Source of the DNA: Deltaproteobacteria bacterium
GTDB taxonomy: Bacteria > Myxococcota_A > Polyangia > HGW-17
Assembly (NCBI GenBank): GCA_016937155.1
Contig: JAFGWM010000005.1
Span: forward strand, 37,718 to 101,717
Length of the DNA stretch: 64,000 bases
Direction: 5' to 3'
Shown: positions 9,713 through 18,662 of the stretch, in pieces
Position numbering within the stretch: the stretch's first letter is position 1
Layout: the number at the start of each line of letters is the position of its first letter
Notes under the pieces: generated by a model
Seen by the model: the letters and a program-made list of their open reading frames with translations, nothing else
The model's database searches: none
Told to the model about the DNA's origin: nothing
Made by a program: the position numbers and the translations under genes

Positions 9713-10886
9713 AAAAGCTCTTCAGATTGTGCTTGAAAAGGTAGGTAAAAGTGCCATTGCAGCCGTTGAACCACAGAATGCATTTGGATTTGCATGTGCT
9801 GAAAAAATTTATTCTCCGATGGAATATCCTCCATGGAATAAAAGCATAAGGGATGGTTACGGTATATTGATTTCCGATGCTGGAAAAGATGTTAAAGTCT
9901 CAGGCCTTACAGCCCCTGGAGGACCGCAAAAATATACCATTGAAAAGGGTGTTGCTTCAGGGATTCTCACAGGAGGAATATGCAGCAGCGATATGGAAGC
10001 AGTAGTAAAAATCGAAGATGTAGTGAATAATACGGATGGTACCATTACTCTTCCTGTCGATATTGTTCCCGGTATGAATATTGAAAAAAAAGGTAGTGTT
10101 CTAAGAACCGGGGATATTATTCTCGATGAAGGAGACGAGTTAACACCCGCTGCAATTGGAGCACTTGCTTTTACCGGAATTTCAAAAATAAAGGTATGGT
10201 CTGCACCGAGGGTAAAAATAATAATTACCGGGGATGAAATAGTTCCTCCCTCTGAAACTCCTTCACAGTTTCAGTTCAGGGATTCCAATAGTGGGATAAT
10301 TTCCTCTGTTCTTTTCAGAAACAGAGTTTCAGATATTTCAGTTCACTACGTGAAAGACAATCATGACGACTATAAAGAAATACTGACAACCGAATTACCG
10401 GAGATAGTTATACTCAGTGGCGCGGTGAGTATGGGTAAATATGATTTTGTCCCGGAGATTTTAAATTCCATTGGGGTAGAGAAACACTTTCACAGGGTTT
10501 CTCAGAAACCAGGGAGACCCCTGTTTTTCGGGACTCGCAATGAAACTCTTTTTTTCGGCCTTCCCGGCAATCCAATGGCCTCGAAGTTCTGTATGGACTA
10601 TTATGTCGCACCGGCAATAAGGAAACTGATGGGGCTCAAATACCATTCTCTGAAAATAGCTGCAAGACTTGAAAAAACTATAGAGACCCATAGTCCCAGA
10701 ACCCAGTTTATCAGTGGGATCACATCGTTTTATAACGGTGAAATTTCTTTCCTTACACTTGAAGAAAAAGGGAGCAGTGATATCTTTTCAGGTGCCAAAG
10801 CAAATTCTTATGCTATCAAAGAGCAAGGTGATACCACTCTGAAGGATCAGATGGTTACAGTTTTACCTTCAGATATTTTCATTTGA
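9699..10886 (+). CDS. moeA: Molybdopterin molybdenumtransferase MoeA
   Basis: Inserts molybdate into adenylylated molybdopterin in molybdenum cofactor synthesis, in the cytoplasm. Diagnostic features are the N-terminal PPWNKSIRDGYG segment, the TGDEIV motif of the MoaB/MogA-like domain, SGAVSMGKYDFV, and the C-terminal GNPMASKFCMDYYV segment. The usual MoeA length is about 400 residues and this has 395. The track begins at GTG 9690, but ATG 9699 lies 6 nt after GAGGTG and is preferred. No other moa or mob genes are in the window. The last 40 nt overlap the convergent FAD oxidoreductase gene. Confidence 0.92.
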   Translation: MISHEKALQIVLEKVGKSAIAAVEPQNAFGFACAEKIYSPMEYPPWNKSIRDGYGILISDAGKDVKVSGLTAPGGPQKYTIEKGVASGILTGGICSSDMEAVVKIEDVVNNTDGTITLPVDIVPGMNIEKKGSVLRTGDIILDEGDELTPAAIGALAFTGISKIKVWSAPRVKIIITGDEIVPPSETPSQFQFRDSNSGIISSVLFRNRVSDISVHYVKDNHDDYKEILTTELPEIVILSGAVSMGKYDFVPEILNSIGVEKHFHRVSQKPGRPLFFGTRNETLFFGLPGNPMASKFCMDYYVAPAIRKLMGLKYHSLKIAARLEKTIETHSPRTQFISGITSFYNGEISFLTLEEKGSSDIFSGAKANSYAIKEQGDTTLKDQMVTVLPSDIFI

Positions 10887-12412
10887 TCAGAAATTTTAAT
10901 AAGTAAATTATGTGCTATTTTCATTCCATCCATTGAGCTGGTGCTAATTCCGCTTGACCAGCCGCTTCCTTCCCCTGCAGTCATCACCCCTGGAAGTATC
11001 CATCCGTTTTCATCTCTTTCATATCTCCAGGGTGGAGTCACTCTGGTCTCTGGAGCGATGAGTGTTCCATCTGTAACACCCGGTAGGAATAAATTCAGTG
11101 AGCCCAGTGCTTTTTGAAGATTACTGGTGTAGCTGTTCGGAAGTAACCTGTTTAGATCATTGCTTTTTAAACCTCTGCGATAACTGGTTTCAGTCTCCGG
11201 AGACAACTGACCTTTCAGGAAATCCTTTACCAATTGAAACGGTGCTGAGTAATCAGATCCTCCAGCAGTAAAACAGTCTTTTTCAATTCTGGAAACGAGG
11301 TTTATACCGTCTTTCCATGATGAAACGGGGATGTTGGATATAAGAGCTGAATTTGAAAATCTGCTGTTTCGGTGGGAGTTGCTCATACCGTTGATTGTAA
11401 GGGAACCTTCCTCAGTTGATGCACAGACTATTTCACCTCCGGGACACATACAGAATGTTCTGATTCCACTGGTTTTATGAACAAAGTTATACTCTGCGGC
11501 ATCATAGGCTGTTTCTTTTGAGAAGGTGCCATAACGGGCTTTATTTATTTCCTGAGCAGTATGTTCAATGCGAACTCCCATCTGAAGATGCCTTGATTGA
11601 ATTTGAACACCTTTTTTTTGTATGATATCAGGAATGTTGTACGCATTTCCGCCGGTTGCTAGAATCAGATAATCAGCATGTATCTCTCCATCTGGTGTGT
11701 AGCATGTGACTCCCCTGGTATGGGATTGAAAATCAGATAACGGATTATTCCAGAAAAAACTAACTCCCAGAGACTTAAGTCTGTTCCTTATTACAGGAAT
11801 TGTTTTTTGAAGTACGTCAGTTCCTATATGTGGATGTGCTTTTACAAATACCTGAGTGCTAACACCCCCGGAGATCATCATTCTTTTAAAAAGGTTCCAG
11901 TAGACAGGGTTATTTCTTCTGGTGTTGAGTTTCCCATCACTGAATGTTCCTGCTCCTCCTTCTCCAAAGGCTAAAGATGCATCAGTACGGAATATTCCAT
12001 CTTTCATGAACAGACCCCATGCTTTGCTTCTCTGGGGAACTGGGCCTCCACGCTCAAGAACAGTCACCTGGCATCCAGCATGAGACAGTAGCCATGCAGC
12101 GCCTATTCCAGCAGGGCCGAATCCGGCAATAATAACTTTTATGGCTCCTTCAGTCCGGGATAAATCCGGTATATTAAGAAGTGGTTGCGGAGTCCAGTTT
12201 TCATAATGTTCAAGTTCCGCATGGGTCAGAATTCTGCAGCATACTACTTTTGATACTTTTTTCCGTGCATCAATACTTATTTTTTCAATTTCCAGATCAT
12301 GAATATCAGAGACGGAAATGCCCGCAGTAGATGCAATATTTTTTTTTAGACTTTCAATTGTGAAATTGTAATTGAGTTTTATGGGAGGAATTATGTACCA
12401 GGAGGGTTTCAT
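10847..12412 (-). CDS. COG2509-like FAD-dependent dehydrogenase
   Basis: Predicted flavoprotein of 521 residues. After about 100 N-terminal residues comes a Rossmann dinucleotide fold, GFGPAGIGAAWLLSHAG, then VLERGG, and the family-typical FGEGGAGTFSDGKL segment. Later, LILATGGNA is the usual second FAD contact. This is the widespread uncharacterised FAD-dependent dehydrogenase family; the substrate is unknown. Its start overlaps the stop of the CDP-alcohol phosphatidyltransferase gene by 4 nt (ATGA), so it is the last gene of that operon. Its 3' end overlaps moeA in antisense by 40 nt. Confidence 0.85.
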   Translation of the reverse strand: MKPSWYIIPPIKLNYNFTIESLKKNIASTAGISVSDIHDLEIEKISIDARKKVSKVVCCRILTHAELEHYENWTPQPLLNIPDLSRTEGAIKVIIAGFGPAGIGAAWLLSHAGCQVTVLERGGPVPQRSKAWGLFMKDGIFRTDASLAFGEGGAGTFSDGKLNTRRNNPVYWNLFKRMMISGGVSTQVFVKAHPHIGTDVLQKTIPVIRNRLKSLGVSFFWNNPLSDFQSHTRGVTCYTPDGEIHADYLILATGGNAYNIPDIIQKKGVQIQSRHLQMGVRIEHTAQEINKARYGTFSKETAYDAAEYNFVHKTSGIRTFCMCPGGEIVCASTEEGSLTINGMSNSHRNSRFSNSALISNIPVSSWKDGINLVSRIEKDCFTAGGSDYSAPFQLVKDFLKGQLSPETETSYRRGLKSNDLNRLLPNSYTSNLQKALGSLNLFLPGVTDGTLIAPETRVTPPWRYERDENGWILPGVMTAGEGSGWSSGISTSSMDGMKIAHNLLIKISDQMKISEGKTVTI

Positions 12413-13116
12413 GTTTTATCCAGATTCCAGGCGCCAATACCTCTGGCTACCAGAGCACCCACAGCAGCTGCAATCTGGGAAACACCCAGTATGAGCACGA
12501 GAATATCGCTACGATCAAAAAGCAGCAGAATAACTATCCAGATGGTGAGATCACACTCATTGAATGGCCACAAAATGGCCTTTATCAATCCATGAAGTGA
12601 TGAAGATCGTTCACCATCATTTTCTTCTTCATGTCCAGAATTTTTTGATAACAGCATGTGCTCATTCAGCCATTTTGTATATCCCTGAATGAGTAATCCA
12701 CAGCTTGCAATGCCTCCACTTATTGCATAGATGAAACTTCCAGTTTGTGTGTATGCTATAAATGAGAGTGTATTAAACAGGTATATAAATCTTATTACAT
12801 CTACAGCTTTATCGAGATATGAGCCAAATAAACTGGATTTGCCCTGATACCTAGCCAGCAGGCCGTCCCCATCATCAAGGATCATCGAAAAGAACAGAAA
12901 AATAACTGCAGAAAAAATATTCCCGCCATAAAGGAGTATGGTGGTCCCCGTAATTGCAAATAAAAAACTGACAAGAGTTATAATGTTGGGATGAATAAAA
13001 TTCCTGAAGGGATATAAGATAAATGCACTGATGGGCCTTCCTAATAATATCGAGGTGATTTCCCAGTCAAAGGCTTTTTTAGGCAACTGTGGCCAGTATC
13101 TTCTTTCTGTTGTCAT
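12409..13116 (-). CDS. CDP-alcohol phosphatidyltransferase family protein
   Basis: Integral membrane enzyme of 235 residues that would transfer a phosphatidyl or related group from a CDP-activated donor to an alcohol. The complete active-site signature DGxxARx8GxxxDxxxD is present as DGLLARYQGKSSLFGSYLDKAVD (read in two parts: DGLLAR and GSYLDKAVD). Several hydrophobic helices surround it. The N-terminal extension and the C-terminal part are not those of PgsA or PssA, so the acceptor is unknown. It begins 2 nt after the FmdB-like gene and overlaps the oxidoreductase by ATGA. Confidence 0.85.
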   Translation of the reverse strand: MTTERRYWPQLPKKAFDWEITSILLGRPISAFILYPFRNFIHPNIITLVSFLFAITGTTILLYGGNIFSAVIFLFFSMILDDGDGLLARYQGKSSLFGSYLDKAVDVIRFIYLFNTLSFIAYTQTGSFIYAISGGIASCGLLIQGYTKWLNEHMLLSKNSGHEEENDGERSSSLHGLIKAILWPFNECDLTIWIVILLLFDRSDILVLILGVSQIAAAVGALVARGIGAWNLDKT

Positions 13117-13118
13117 TT

Positions 13119-13331
13119 TCAGGAAGTTTTCGGTGAACCGGATGAACCATTGTTTTTAAAGTCAGTTTCATACCAGCCTTTACCGGTAAGTTTAAAGCTG
13201 GATACGGAGATCAGTTTACGTATTTCACTACTGCCGCATTCAGGACATTTCGATATGGGTGGCTCATCTATTTCCTGCAGCAGTTCAAGGACTTTGCCGC
13301 AACTTTCGCATTTGTATTCATAAATAGGCAT
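13119..13331 (-). CDS. FmdB-family zinc-ribbon protein
   Basis: 70-residue protein beginning [12 protein letters not shown], with a second knuckle CPECGSSE; the four cysteines form a rubredoxin-like zinc ribbon typical of the FmdB putative regulatory family. The track start at 13394 adds 21 residues unlike the family; the correct start at 13331 has GGAGG 7 nt upstream. A perfect hairpin (13343-13362) directly abuts this ribosome-binding site. It lies between the sigma factor and the phosphatidyltransferase and probably shares their transcript. The function of the family is not established. Confidence 0.85.
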   Translation of the reverse strand: MPIYEYKCESCGKVLELLQEIDEPPISKCPECGSSEIRKLISVSSFKLTGKGWYETDFKNNGSSGSPKTS

Positions 13332-13342
13332 TTTAAACCTCC

Positions 13343-13362
13343 GATGGGAAATTAATCCCATC
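13343..13362 (-). promoter_or_regulatory. Perfect 7-bp hairpin abutting the FmdB ribosome-binding site
   Basis: On the minus strand the sequence reads GATGGGA-TTAATT-TCCCATC and is followed immediately by GGAGG of the FmdB gene. There is no T-run, so it is not an intrinsic terminator. It could modulate access to the ribosome-binding site, separate expression of the sigma gene from the downstream genes, or be an operator. Confidence 0.55.
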
Positions 13363-13420
13363 ATGTCAAAAGTCAAGGACTTAAGTACCCCCACTTTTCC
13401 ATGAGATAAAAAATACGGAA

Positions 13421-14704
13421 TTAAAGCATTCCCTGCTTGCCGAAATATACCCGGATTTTTCTGATAGCACTTTCCTGAATTTGTCTGATACGTTCCCTTG
13501 ATAAATTATAGAATTCCCCGATTTCCTTGAGTGTCGAAGAATTCTCATCCTCAAGACCGTATCTTTTCAGAATGATATCTTTTTCCATTGGAGAGAGGGC
13601 TTTTTCAATTGCCTCAAGAGACATCTGAAGTTCCTGGCTGGAAATTACACTGCTGCAAATTCCTCCTTCAGTTTCCGGATCCTCAAGCATTTCCATAAAA
13701 GTACGGGAATCATCAGAATTAACCTTTCGGTTCAGACTGAGAGTTCCTTCCTGAAGGTAGCTTTCAATTTTATCAACCTTTCTGCGACTGATTCCCATCT
13801 CTCTGGCAATTTCATCAGTGGAGGGTTTTCTCCCGAGTTTTAATAGCAGATCTCTTCTGACTTTTACGAGTTGCTGATATGACTCAATGAAATGCACCGG
13901 TAGTCTTACAGTTCTTCCTTTATCAGCACTTGCTCTGCTTACACTGTGTCTGATCCACCATGCCGCATAAGTGGAAAATCTGTATCCCCTGTCAGGATCA
14001 TATCTGTCTACAGCTTTCATAAGGCCTATGTTTCCCTCCTGAATTAAATCAATCAGGTTTAACTGACCATGGTGATATTTTCGTGCAACACTTATAACAA
14101 GTCTGAGGTTTGCTCTTACAAAACGATGTTTATTTTCAAGCAATTCAAGGTAGTTTGAATACATACGATCAAAAATCCCAAGTATCCTTGAGTGCCCTGA
14201 GTTCCGTCTTTTCAGTTTTCTAACTTTCATTGCAAGTTCTTCAAACCGTTTAATACTGCATGAAAGTAAAATTTCGTCCTGATCAGTGTTAGTCAGTGAT
14301 ACTGAAGCGTTTTCAATAAGATTATCTGAAATGGATTTACCTGAAATTTCAATGATTGAAATAAGACTGAAAGGAACATCCTGCTGAATTTCTTCAAAAT
14401 CTGCAATCAATGAGTTGCGCAGTTCATCCACAAGGAAAATGTCCTTCCAGATCTCCTGTCTGAGCCTCCGTATTTCAAACCCGATATGAAATTCATCCTC
14501 AGCAGTCAAAGTGGAATATGTTGCCATTTCTCTGAAATAGATTTGGGAAACATAATCCCATCTTGAGTTTTTCCAGTCATTTTCCGGTTGGGGATTTTCG
14601 GATTCATCTTCAGTAGTATCAATAGTTTCAGGATCCGAGTCGTTTTCCGGAACCATACACTCGTAATTATCAGCCCCATCAGTTTCGTTAATAAGTTGAA
14701 GCAT
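13421..14704 (-). CDS. Sigma-70 family RNA polymerase sigma factor (group 1/2 type)
   Basis: 427 residues with, in order: an acidic N-terminal tail; region 1.2 ([12 protein letters not shown]); a non-conserved insertion; region 2 with [19 protein letters not shown] and [10 protein letters not shown]; region 3; and region 4 ending in the helix-turn-helix [18 protein letters not shown]. Core-binding and -10 recognition segments are intact. It is shorter than a typical RpoD and lacks a long region 1.1. The region 2.4 helix has HSVSRA where primary factors usually have QAITRA, so I favour an alternative group 2 (RpoS/RpoD-like) factor. It is translated from GGAGGT before ATG. A perfect TATAAT -10 lies about 85 nt upstream. 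Confidence 0.85.
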   Translation of the reverse strand: MLQLINETDGADNYECMVPENDSDPETIDTTEDESENPQPENDWKNSRWDYVSQIYFREMATYSTLTAEDEFHIGFEIRRLRQEIWKDIFLVDELRNSLIADFEEIQQDVPFSLISIIEISGKSISDNLIENASVSLTNTDQDEILLSCSIKRFEELAMKVRKLKRRNSGHSRILGIFDRMYSNYLELLENKHRFVRANLRLVISVARKYHHGQLNLIDLIQEGNIGLMKAVDRYDPDRGYRFSTYAAWWIRHSVSRASADKGRTVRLPVHFIESYQQLVKVRRDLLLKLGRKPSTDEIAREMGISRRKVDKIESYLQEGTLSLNRKVNSDDSRTFMEMLEDPETEGGICSSVISSQELQMSLEAIEKALSPMEKDIILKRYGLEDENSSTLKEIGEFYNLSRERIRQIQESAIRKIRVYFGKQGML

Positions 14705-14790
14705 GGAAGACCTCCATAAGCTAAGTTAAGAAAACCAATAAATAATAAAAAACCAATAACAATAAGTAAAAAAACAAATAAGTAATGATC

Positions 14791-14818
14791 ATTATAGTCT
14801 GTGGAATATTTTTATCCA
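14791..14818 (-). promoter_or_regulatory. Candidate sigma-70 promoter of the sigma factor gene
   Basis: Minus strand: TGGATA (4 of 6 to TTGACA), 16 nt spacer, then a perfect TATAAT, about 85 nt upstream of the sigma factor start, in an AT-rich leader. No other gene lies between. Confidence 0.5.
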
Positions 14819-14847
14819 GCTGAATGTCCACAACACTAAAAATCATC

Positions 14848-14864
14848 CCAACGTCAGTGGGACA
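14848..14864 (-). terminator. Weak stem-loop downstream of the transglutaminase gene
   Basis: TCCCA-N7-TGGGA, a 5-bp stem, lies about 30 nt after the transglutaminase stop and is followed on the minus strand by a short T-rich stretch (GATTTTT). It is a poor intrinsic terminator at best and could equally belong to the sigma gene promoter region. Confidence 0.25.
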
Positions 14865-14889
14865 AATCTGGAATAGCATTGTTGCATTT

Positions 14890-16746
14890 TCATGGAAGAT
14901 TCAGTGAAATTTCCTTGAGATGTTTCAAAAGAAGCTGTCTTGAAGCTAAATCTATATCAGAAAAAAGAATATCATTAGCCAGGCCTGAAGCAGTAATCAG
15001 TATACCAGCACTTTCATGGCCGGCGTCCCTCACTCTTTTTGCGTAATTGACTGCACTTTCACCAGGATTTCTGGGGTATTTTTCAAATATTCTGTTTGAA
15101 GCAATATCATGAAAAATAAGTGACGCTTCAAAACTGGTAATACTTATTTTCTTTTCATGCACCTCATGATGTGGTGCTTTTTCAGTAATAATTCTTTTTC
15201 TGAGAGAGAAAAATTTAAGAAAGATAATAGTTACAAATGTGAAAAAAATCAGAAAAATGGCGGTAAAAATAATAACACTGTTGAGATTATAATCTGTTGT
15301 AATAGTTTGCGATCTTCTTGAAACGGTTGGGTCAAATAATATCCATCCTTTTTGAGTGTCAAACACTCTTACCCAGCTGTGGGCATTTTCTCCGGAAATT
15401 GAAAATTGATTATTCCCTTTAGTTTCAACTGAAAAGCCCAGAATAAGATCTGCCTGATACCCCATGGCTCTCAGCAGCAGAACAGTAGCACTGGCAAAAT
15501 GTCCGCAAGCCCCCTTCCTGGATTTTGTGAGAAAATATTCAACCGGATCATTTTGTTTAGCAGAAGGATGACATTTATCACAGTACGAGAAGTCATTGAA
15601 AAAAATCTTCAACTTCTCGAGATCCTTTCCAAGATTTTTCGGGAGTGAACGCATTTCGTTTGCAAGTTTTGTTATGACTGGAGAAATCTTTTGAGATAAT
15701 TCAGCAGGTTTTTTTGTCTCAAGGAACACTGGAGTGTTTTCACGGGAGTATATGGTATAACTGTCTTTAACTGTTTTCATAAAATATCCCGATGGAGGAA
15801 GAATATATATTTTATTCTCGAGGGAGATAAATTCACTGGTAATGGGAAAAATCACCATGGGGAATTTTTTAAGATTATGTATAACAATTTTTTTGTATTC
15901 CTGTGGAATTTTAGAATGATGAACTTTAAGTTCTGATGATTTGTGTCTGTGCTGGTACCAGTATCCATCATTGTATTCTGCCATTATTTTGGCCTGAAAA
16001 TACATTCTCTTGTGCTCAATCTCTTCAGTTTCTATTTTAAAAAATGTTGTTTTGGGAAGTGAGAGATTGCCATAACTGTTCAGGTTGAAAACATTACCAA
16101 AATCATTACCGTGCTGTGTTTTTCGGAATTTCATTTCAGATGACAGGGGGATAAATATTGCCAGAATAATCAATGCAGTTACCAGTAATACGGCTGAAAA
16201 AACGGCAATATAGATTCGTAAAAATGGATCCAGTACCTTATGGCTTTTTAGGAGTCTGTCTACCTCCACCATTCTGCTTTCACGGCCAACTCTGTGTTTG
16301 ATAATGTGATGATTTTCGATGTCATGTCTTAAAAGCAGCAGTTGAGTAATTATGAAAAAAAAATAAAAAAACAGACTTTCTGATACAATGATTGGTGCAT
16401 TATGCTCAATGGATGGAAAAAAAATTAATGTGCTGGAAAAAAGTACCAGCATGAATATAAACTGCGTTCTGAAAGATTTCCTGAAGCTACCAAGAATAAT
16501 GATTACAACACCACTTGCCAGACAACCTACTGTTACAGGATCCCAAAGTATATTTAACCCGGTAACAGGTAACACCAAAAAAGGTAGTATCCATATAAAA
16601 TATCCCGCTTTTTTCAGAAAAAAAACAGTTACTAATCCCGATGCAACAGTCAGGACCAGAACCGGATTAACCTTGAATGAAATTAGAAGTATCCATGAAA
16701 GGGAGAACAGAAGTGAGATATATCTCTCAACCATTTCAAAAGGCAT
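14890..16746 (-). CDS. TgpA-type membrane transglutaminase-like protein
   Basis: 618-residue protein: about five N-terminal membrane helices (residues 5-150), another helix near 180, a periplasmic transglutaminase-like core, a further helix near 510 and a C-terminal cytoplasmic DUF4129-like tail. The catalytic triad is visible: Cys414 in GACGHFAS, His in ENAHSWVRV, and Asp in LFDPTV. Members of this family occur beside DUF58 proteins and MoxR ATPases and are thought to act on the envelope. Here the DUF58 gene directly precedes and overlaps it by 11 nt, but no MoxR ATPase gene is in the window. The real substrate is unknown. Confidence 0.82.
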   Translation of the reverse strand: MPFEMVERYISLLFSLSWILLISFKVNPVLVLTVASGLVTVFFLKKAGYFIWILPFLVLPVTGLNILWDPVTVGCLASGVVIIILGSFRKSFRTQFIFMLVLFSSTLIFFPSIEHNAPIIVSESLFFYFFFIITQLLLLRHDIENHHIIKHRVGRESRMVEVDRLLKSHKVLDPFLRIYIAVFSAVLLVTALIILAIFIPLSSEMKFRKTQHGNDFGNVFNLNSYGNLSLPKTTFFKIETEEIEHKRMYFQAKIMAEYNDGYWYQHRHKSSELKVHHSKIPQEYKKIVIHNLKKFPMVIFPITSEFISLENKIYILPPSGYFMKTVKDSYTIYSRENTPVFLETKKPAELSQKISPVITKLANEMRSLPKNLGKDLEKLKIFFNDFSYCDKCHPSAKQNDPVEYFLTKSRKGACGHFASATVLLLRAMGYQADLILGFSVETKGNNQFSISGENAHSWVRVFDTQKGWILFDPTVSRRSQTITTDYNLNSVIIFTAIFLIFFTFVTIIFLKFFSLRKRIITEKAPHHEVHEKKISITSFEASLIFHDIASNRIFEKYPRNPGESAVNYAKRVRDAGHESAGILITASGLANDILFSDIDLASRQLLLKHLKEISLNLP

Positions 16747-17722
16747 TGCGATCTCCCATATCCATTACAAGCTCATGTGGAGACACCTTTGGATAATGAC
16801 CATCAGCAAATTCAACCCTTGAAAGAAAATTCTGAATTTTTCCAAAATTTTTTTCACCTGCAATGGGACTGAGATATTTTCCTCTGGTGAGAATTCCAAC
16901 TTCATATCCAGAGTGGAGAAGTTGATTGGCAAGTGTACTGCAGTAATCAACTCTATCCTCAAATTCATCGGCAGCTCTGATGAATCCCCCCTGGTGGTGA
17001 GGAACGAGGTGATTGTCCAGCTGCAACCATACTGGCTGCAAAAAGTCTCTGTTTGAACATCTGGTCATCAGTCTGTTCATTTTAGCGCTGGCACTCCAGT
17101 GTATGAATCTAGGATGGTCTCCAGGCATAAAGGGCATTATATTAAAGTCCAGATCATGTTTTCTGGCGAGTCTGTGAAATTCTTTTGATGTACTGATTTT
17201 TTCTTTTGCCGGAAAAATGAAATATTGCTCTTCCAGAGGAAAATATCTTGAAATTTTAATAAGATTAAAAGGGAATACGGTTGAAATCCAGACGCCATTG
17301 AATTTTATTCTTCCCCTTGAAACAAATGCATGTCTATAGTAAGTGGATTGAGTGGTTTTTGCATTAATTTTGAAAAAGTAGCAGGGTTTGTCAACGGGGA
17401 TTCCGTTGTGCGTGTCCTTTATCTTTAAGCTGTAGGCTGTGAAAAAAGAACTTTTATTTTCCATGCCAAGGCCAATCAGGCAGGGTTCAAAGGCGGCGAT
17501 GTTCCTTGGGACTTTTCTTACAGGTCTGATGTTTCTTAGAGTGAAAACACCGGATAAAATACTCAGTAAAAACATTGAAACCAAAACTGCACCAGGAAAG
17601 AGAAAGCCGATATTACCGAAGATAAACCCCATGCTCAGAGAAAGAAAGCTCAGGGAGAGAACGACGAAACCTATTGAAGTGATTGAAATTGAGCGTTCTT
17701 TTCTCATACTCTTGTTCCCCAT
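16736..17722 (-). CDS. DUF58 domain protein
   Basis: 328 residues with two membrane helices at the N-terminus (about 12-60), then a periplasmic-like beta region and a C-terminal part carrying the DUF58 hallmark RFIHWSASAKMNRLMTR. The family is a von-Willebrand-A-like partner of MoxR AAA ATPases and TgpA transglutaminases. ATG 17722 or ATG 17707 could be the start. It is the first gene of a two-gene unit with the transglutaminase and is divergent from the DUF4388-like gene at 17814, sharing a 91-nt intergenic region. Confidence 0.8.
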   Translation of the reverse strand: MGNKSMRKERSISITSIGFVVLSLSFLSLSMGFIFGNIGFLFPGAVLVSMFLLSILSGVFTLRNIRPVRKVPRNIAAFEPCLIGLGMENKSSFFTAYSLKIKDTHNGIPVDKPCYFFKINAKTTQSTYYRHAFVSRGRIKFNGVWISTVFPFNLIKISRYFPLEEQYFIFPAKEKISTSKEFHRLARKHDLDFNIMPFMPGDHPRFIHWSASAKMNRLMTRCSNRDFLQPVWLQLDNHLVPHHQGGFIRAADEFEDRVDYCSTLANQLLHSGYEVGILTRGKYLSPIAGEKNFGKIQNFLSRVEFADGHYPKVSPHELVMDMGDRNAF

Positions 17723-17813
17723 ATCAATAGATGATATACCAAACTTTGTGGATTTAAACCCTATATTATTTATTCGAACACTGACTTTGTGAACAGAAAT
17801 CAGCAGGAATTAA

Positions 17814-18662
17814 ATGAGCTGTTATTCCGAGACAATAGGTTACTGGAAAATTAAAGAACTCGAAGAAAATCAATGGAGCGGTGGTGTAGTTTTTTTAAAC
17901 GGTGAAAATCAGGCAGGAAGAATTCTCTTTTCTGAAGGACTTATCAGCTGGGCTGACTCTGTTACTCAGACTGAGAATCTGTTTACTGCATTACAATCAC
18001 TGGCTCAGGTTGGTAAAGAAGATATCCTTTTTGCGGAATCCCTGTTTCAGGAAAAAAAAGGGAAATCAAATTTTGTAAATATTCTTGAAAGCAGTGGTCT
18101 TGTTGCATTTTGGACTCTACGGGAGTGTTTAAGAGTTCATATAAATTCTGCGGTGAAGGATCTGCTGTGCAATAGCGATTTGAAAATAGTGGAGAATGAG
18201 AATCTCAAAATAAGTGCCAGTAAACATGTATATACCCTTGATGAACTGGAACTGGCACAAAGTTTTTCAGAAACCAGCGGTTTTGATTATGGAAAAATAT
18301 CCGGGGTTGATTATATTGAGGTCAGGACCCGGTTGGATGGAATAATAATGAAATGGCCTGAAGAGGCTCCCTATGATGAGACAATTGACATTATATCCGG
18401 CGTAAGAGATTATATTGATTCAGAAAAATCTGATTATATTGAAGTCCCGTTTCTAACAACATTTCACTATCGACATGGAGTTTATATCCATTCAATTCTT
18501 CCTGATATCTATGGAACTTCACTTTTTTCAAGATTGGGAACAGTTCAGGATATTAATTCAGTAATTCAGGCATTTAAAAAATTTCCAACGTATATTATTA
18601 TGCAGCTTTCCAATACTACAATCCCCATCAGAACGATGGCAGACGAGGAAGATGATGGCTGA
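17814..18662 (+). CDS. DUF4388-like protein of unknown function
   Basis: 282-residue soluble protein. The N-terminal 130 residues resemble the DUF4388/PATAN type: a strand pair reading GGVVFLNGENQAGRILFSEGL and WADSV, then a helical part. Such domains are frequent in delta-lineage signalling proteins. The C-terminal half (FDYGKISGVDYIEV onward) is alpha/beta and not recognised; a Roadblock/LC7-like fold is possible. It follows GCAGGAA before ATG. Its 3' end overlaps the next gene, a PD-(D/E)XK-like protein, by 11 nt, so both are translated from one message and probably act together. Confidence 0.5.
   Translation: MSCYSETIGYWKIKELEENQWSGGVVFLNGENQAGRILFSEGLISWADSVTQTENLFTALQSLAQVGKEDILFAESLFQEKKGKSNFVNILESSGLVAFWTLRECLRVHINSAVKDLLCNSDLKIVENENLKISASKHVYTLDELELAQSFSETSGFDYGKISGVDYIEVRTRLDGIIMKWPEEAPYDETIDIISGVRDYIDSEKSDYIEVPFLTTFHYRHGVYIHSILPDIYGTSLFSRLGTVQDINSVIQAFKKFPTYIIMQLSNTTIPIRTMADEEDDG

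Noticed and set aside
16388-16822. Plus-strand 144-residue ORF
   Set aside because: Antisense of the transglutaminase N-terminal membrane region, no homology and no ribosome-binding site.
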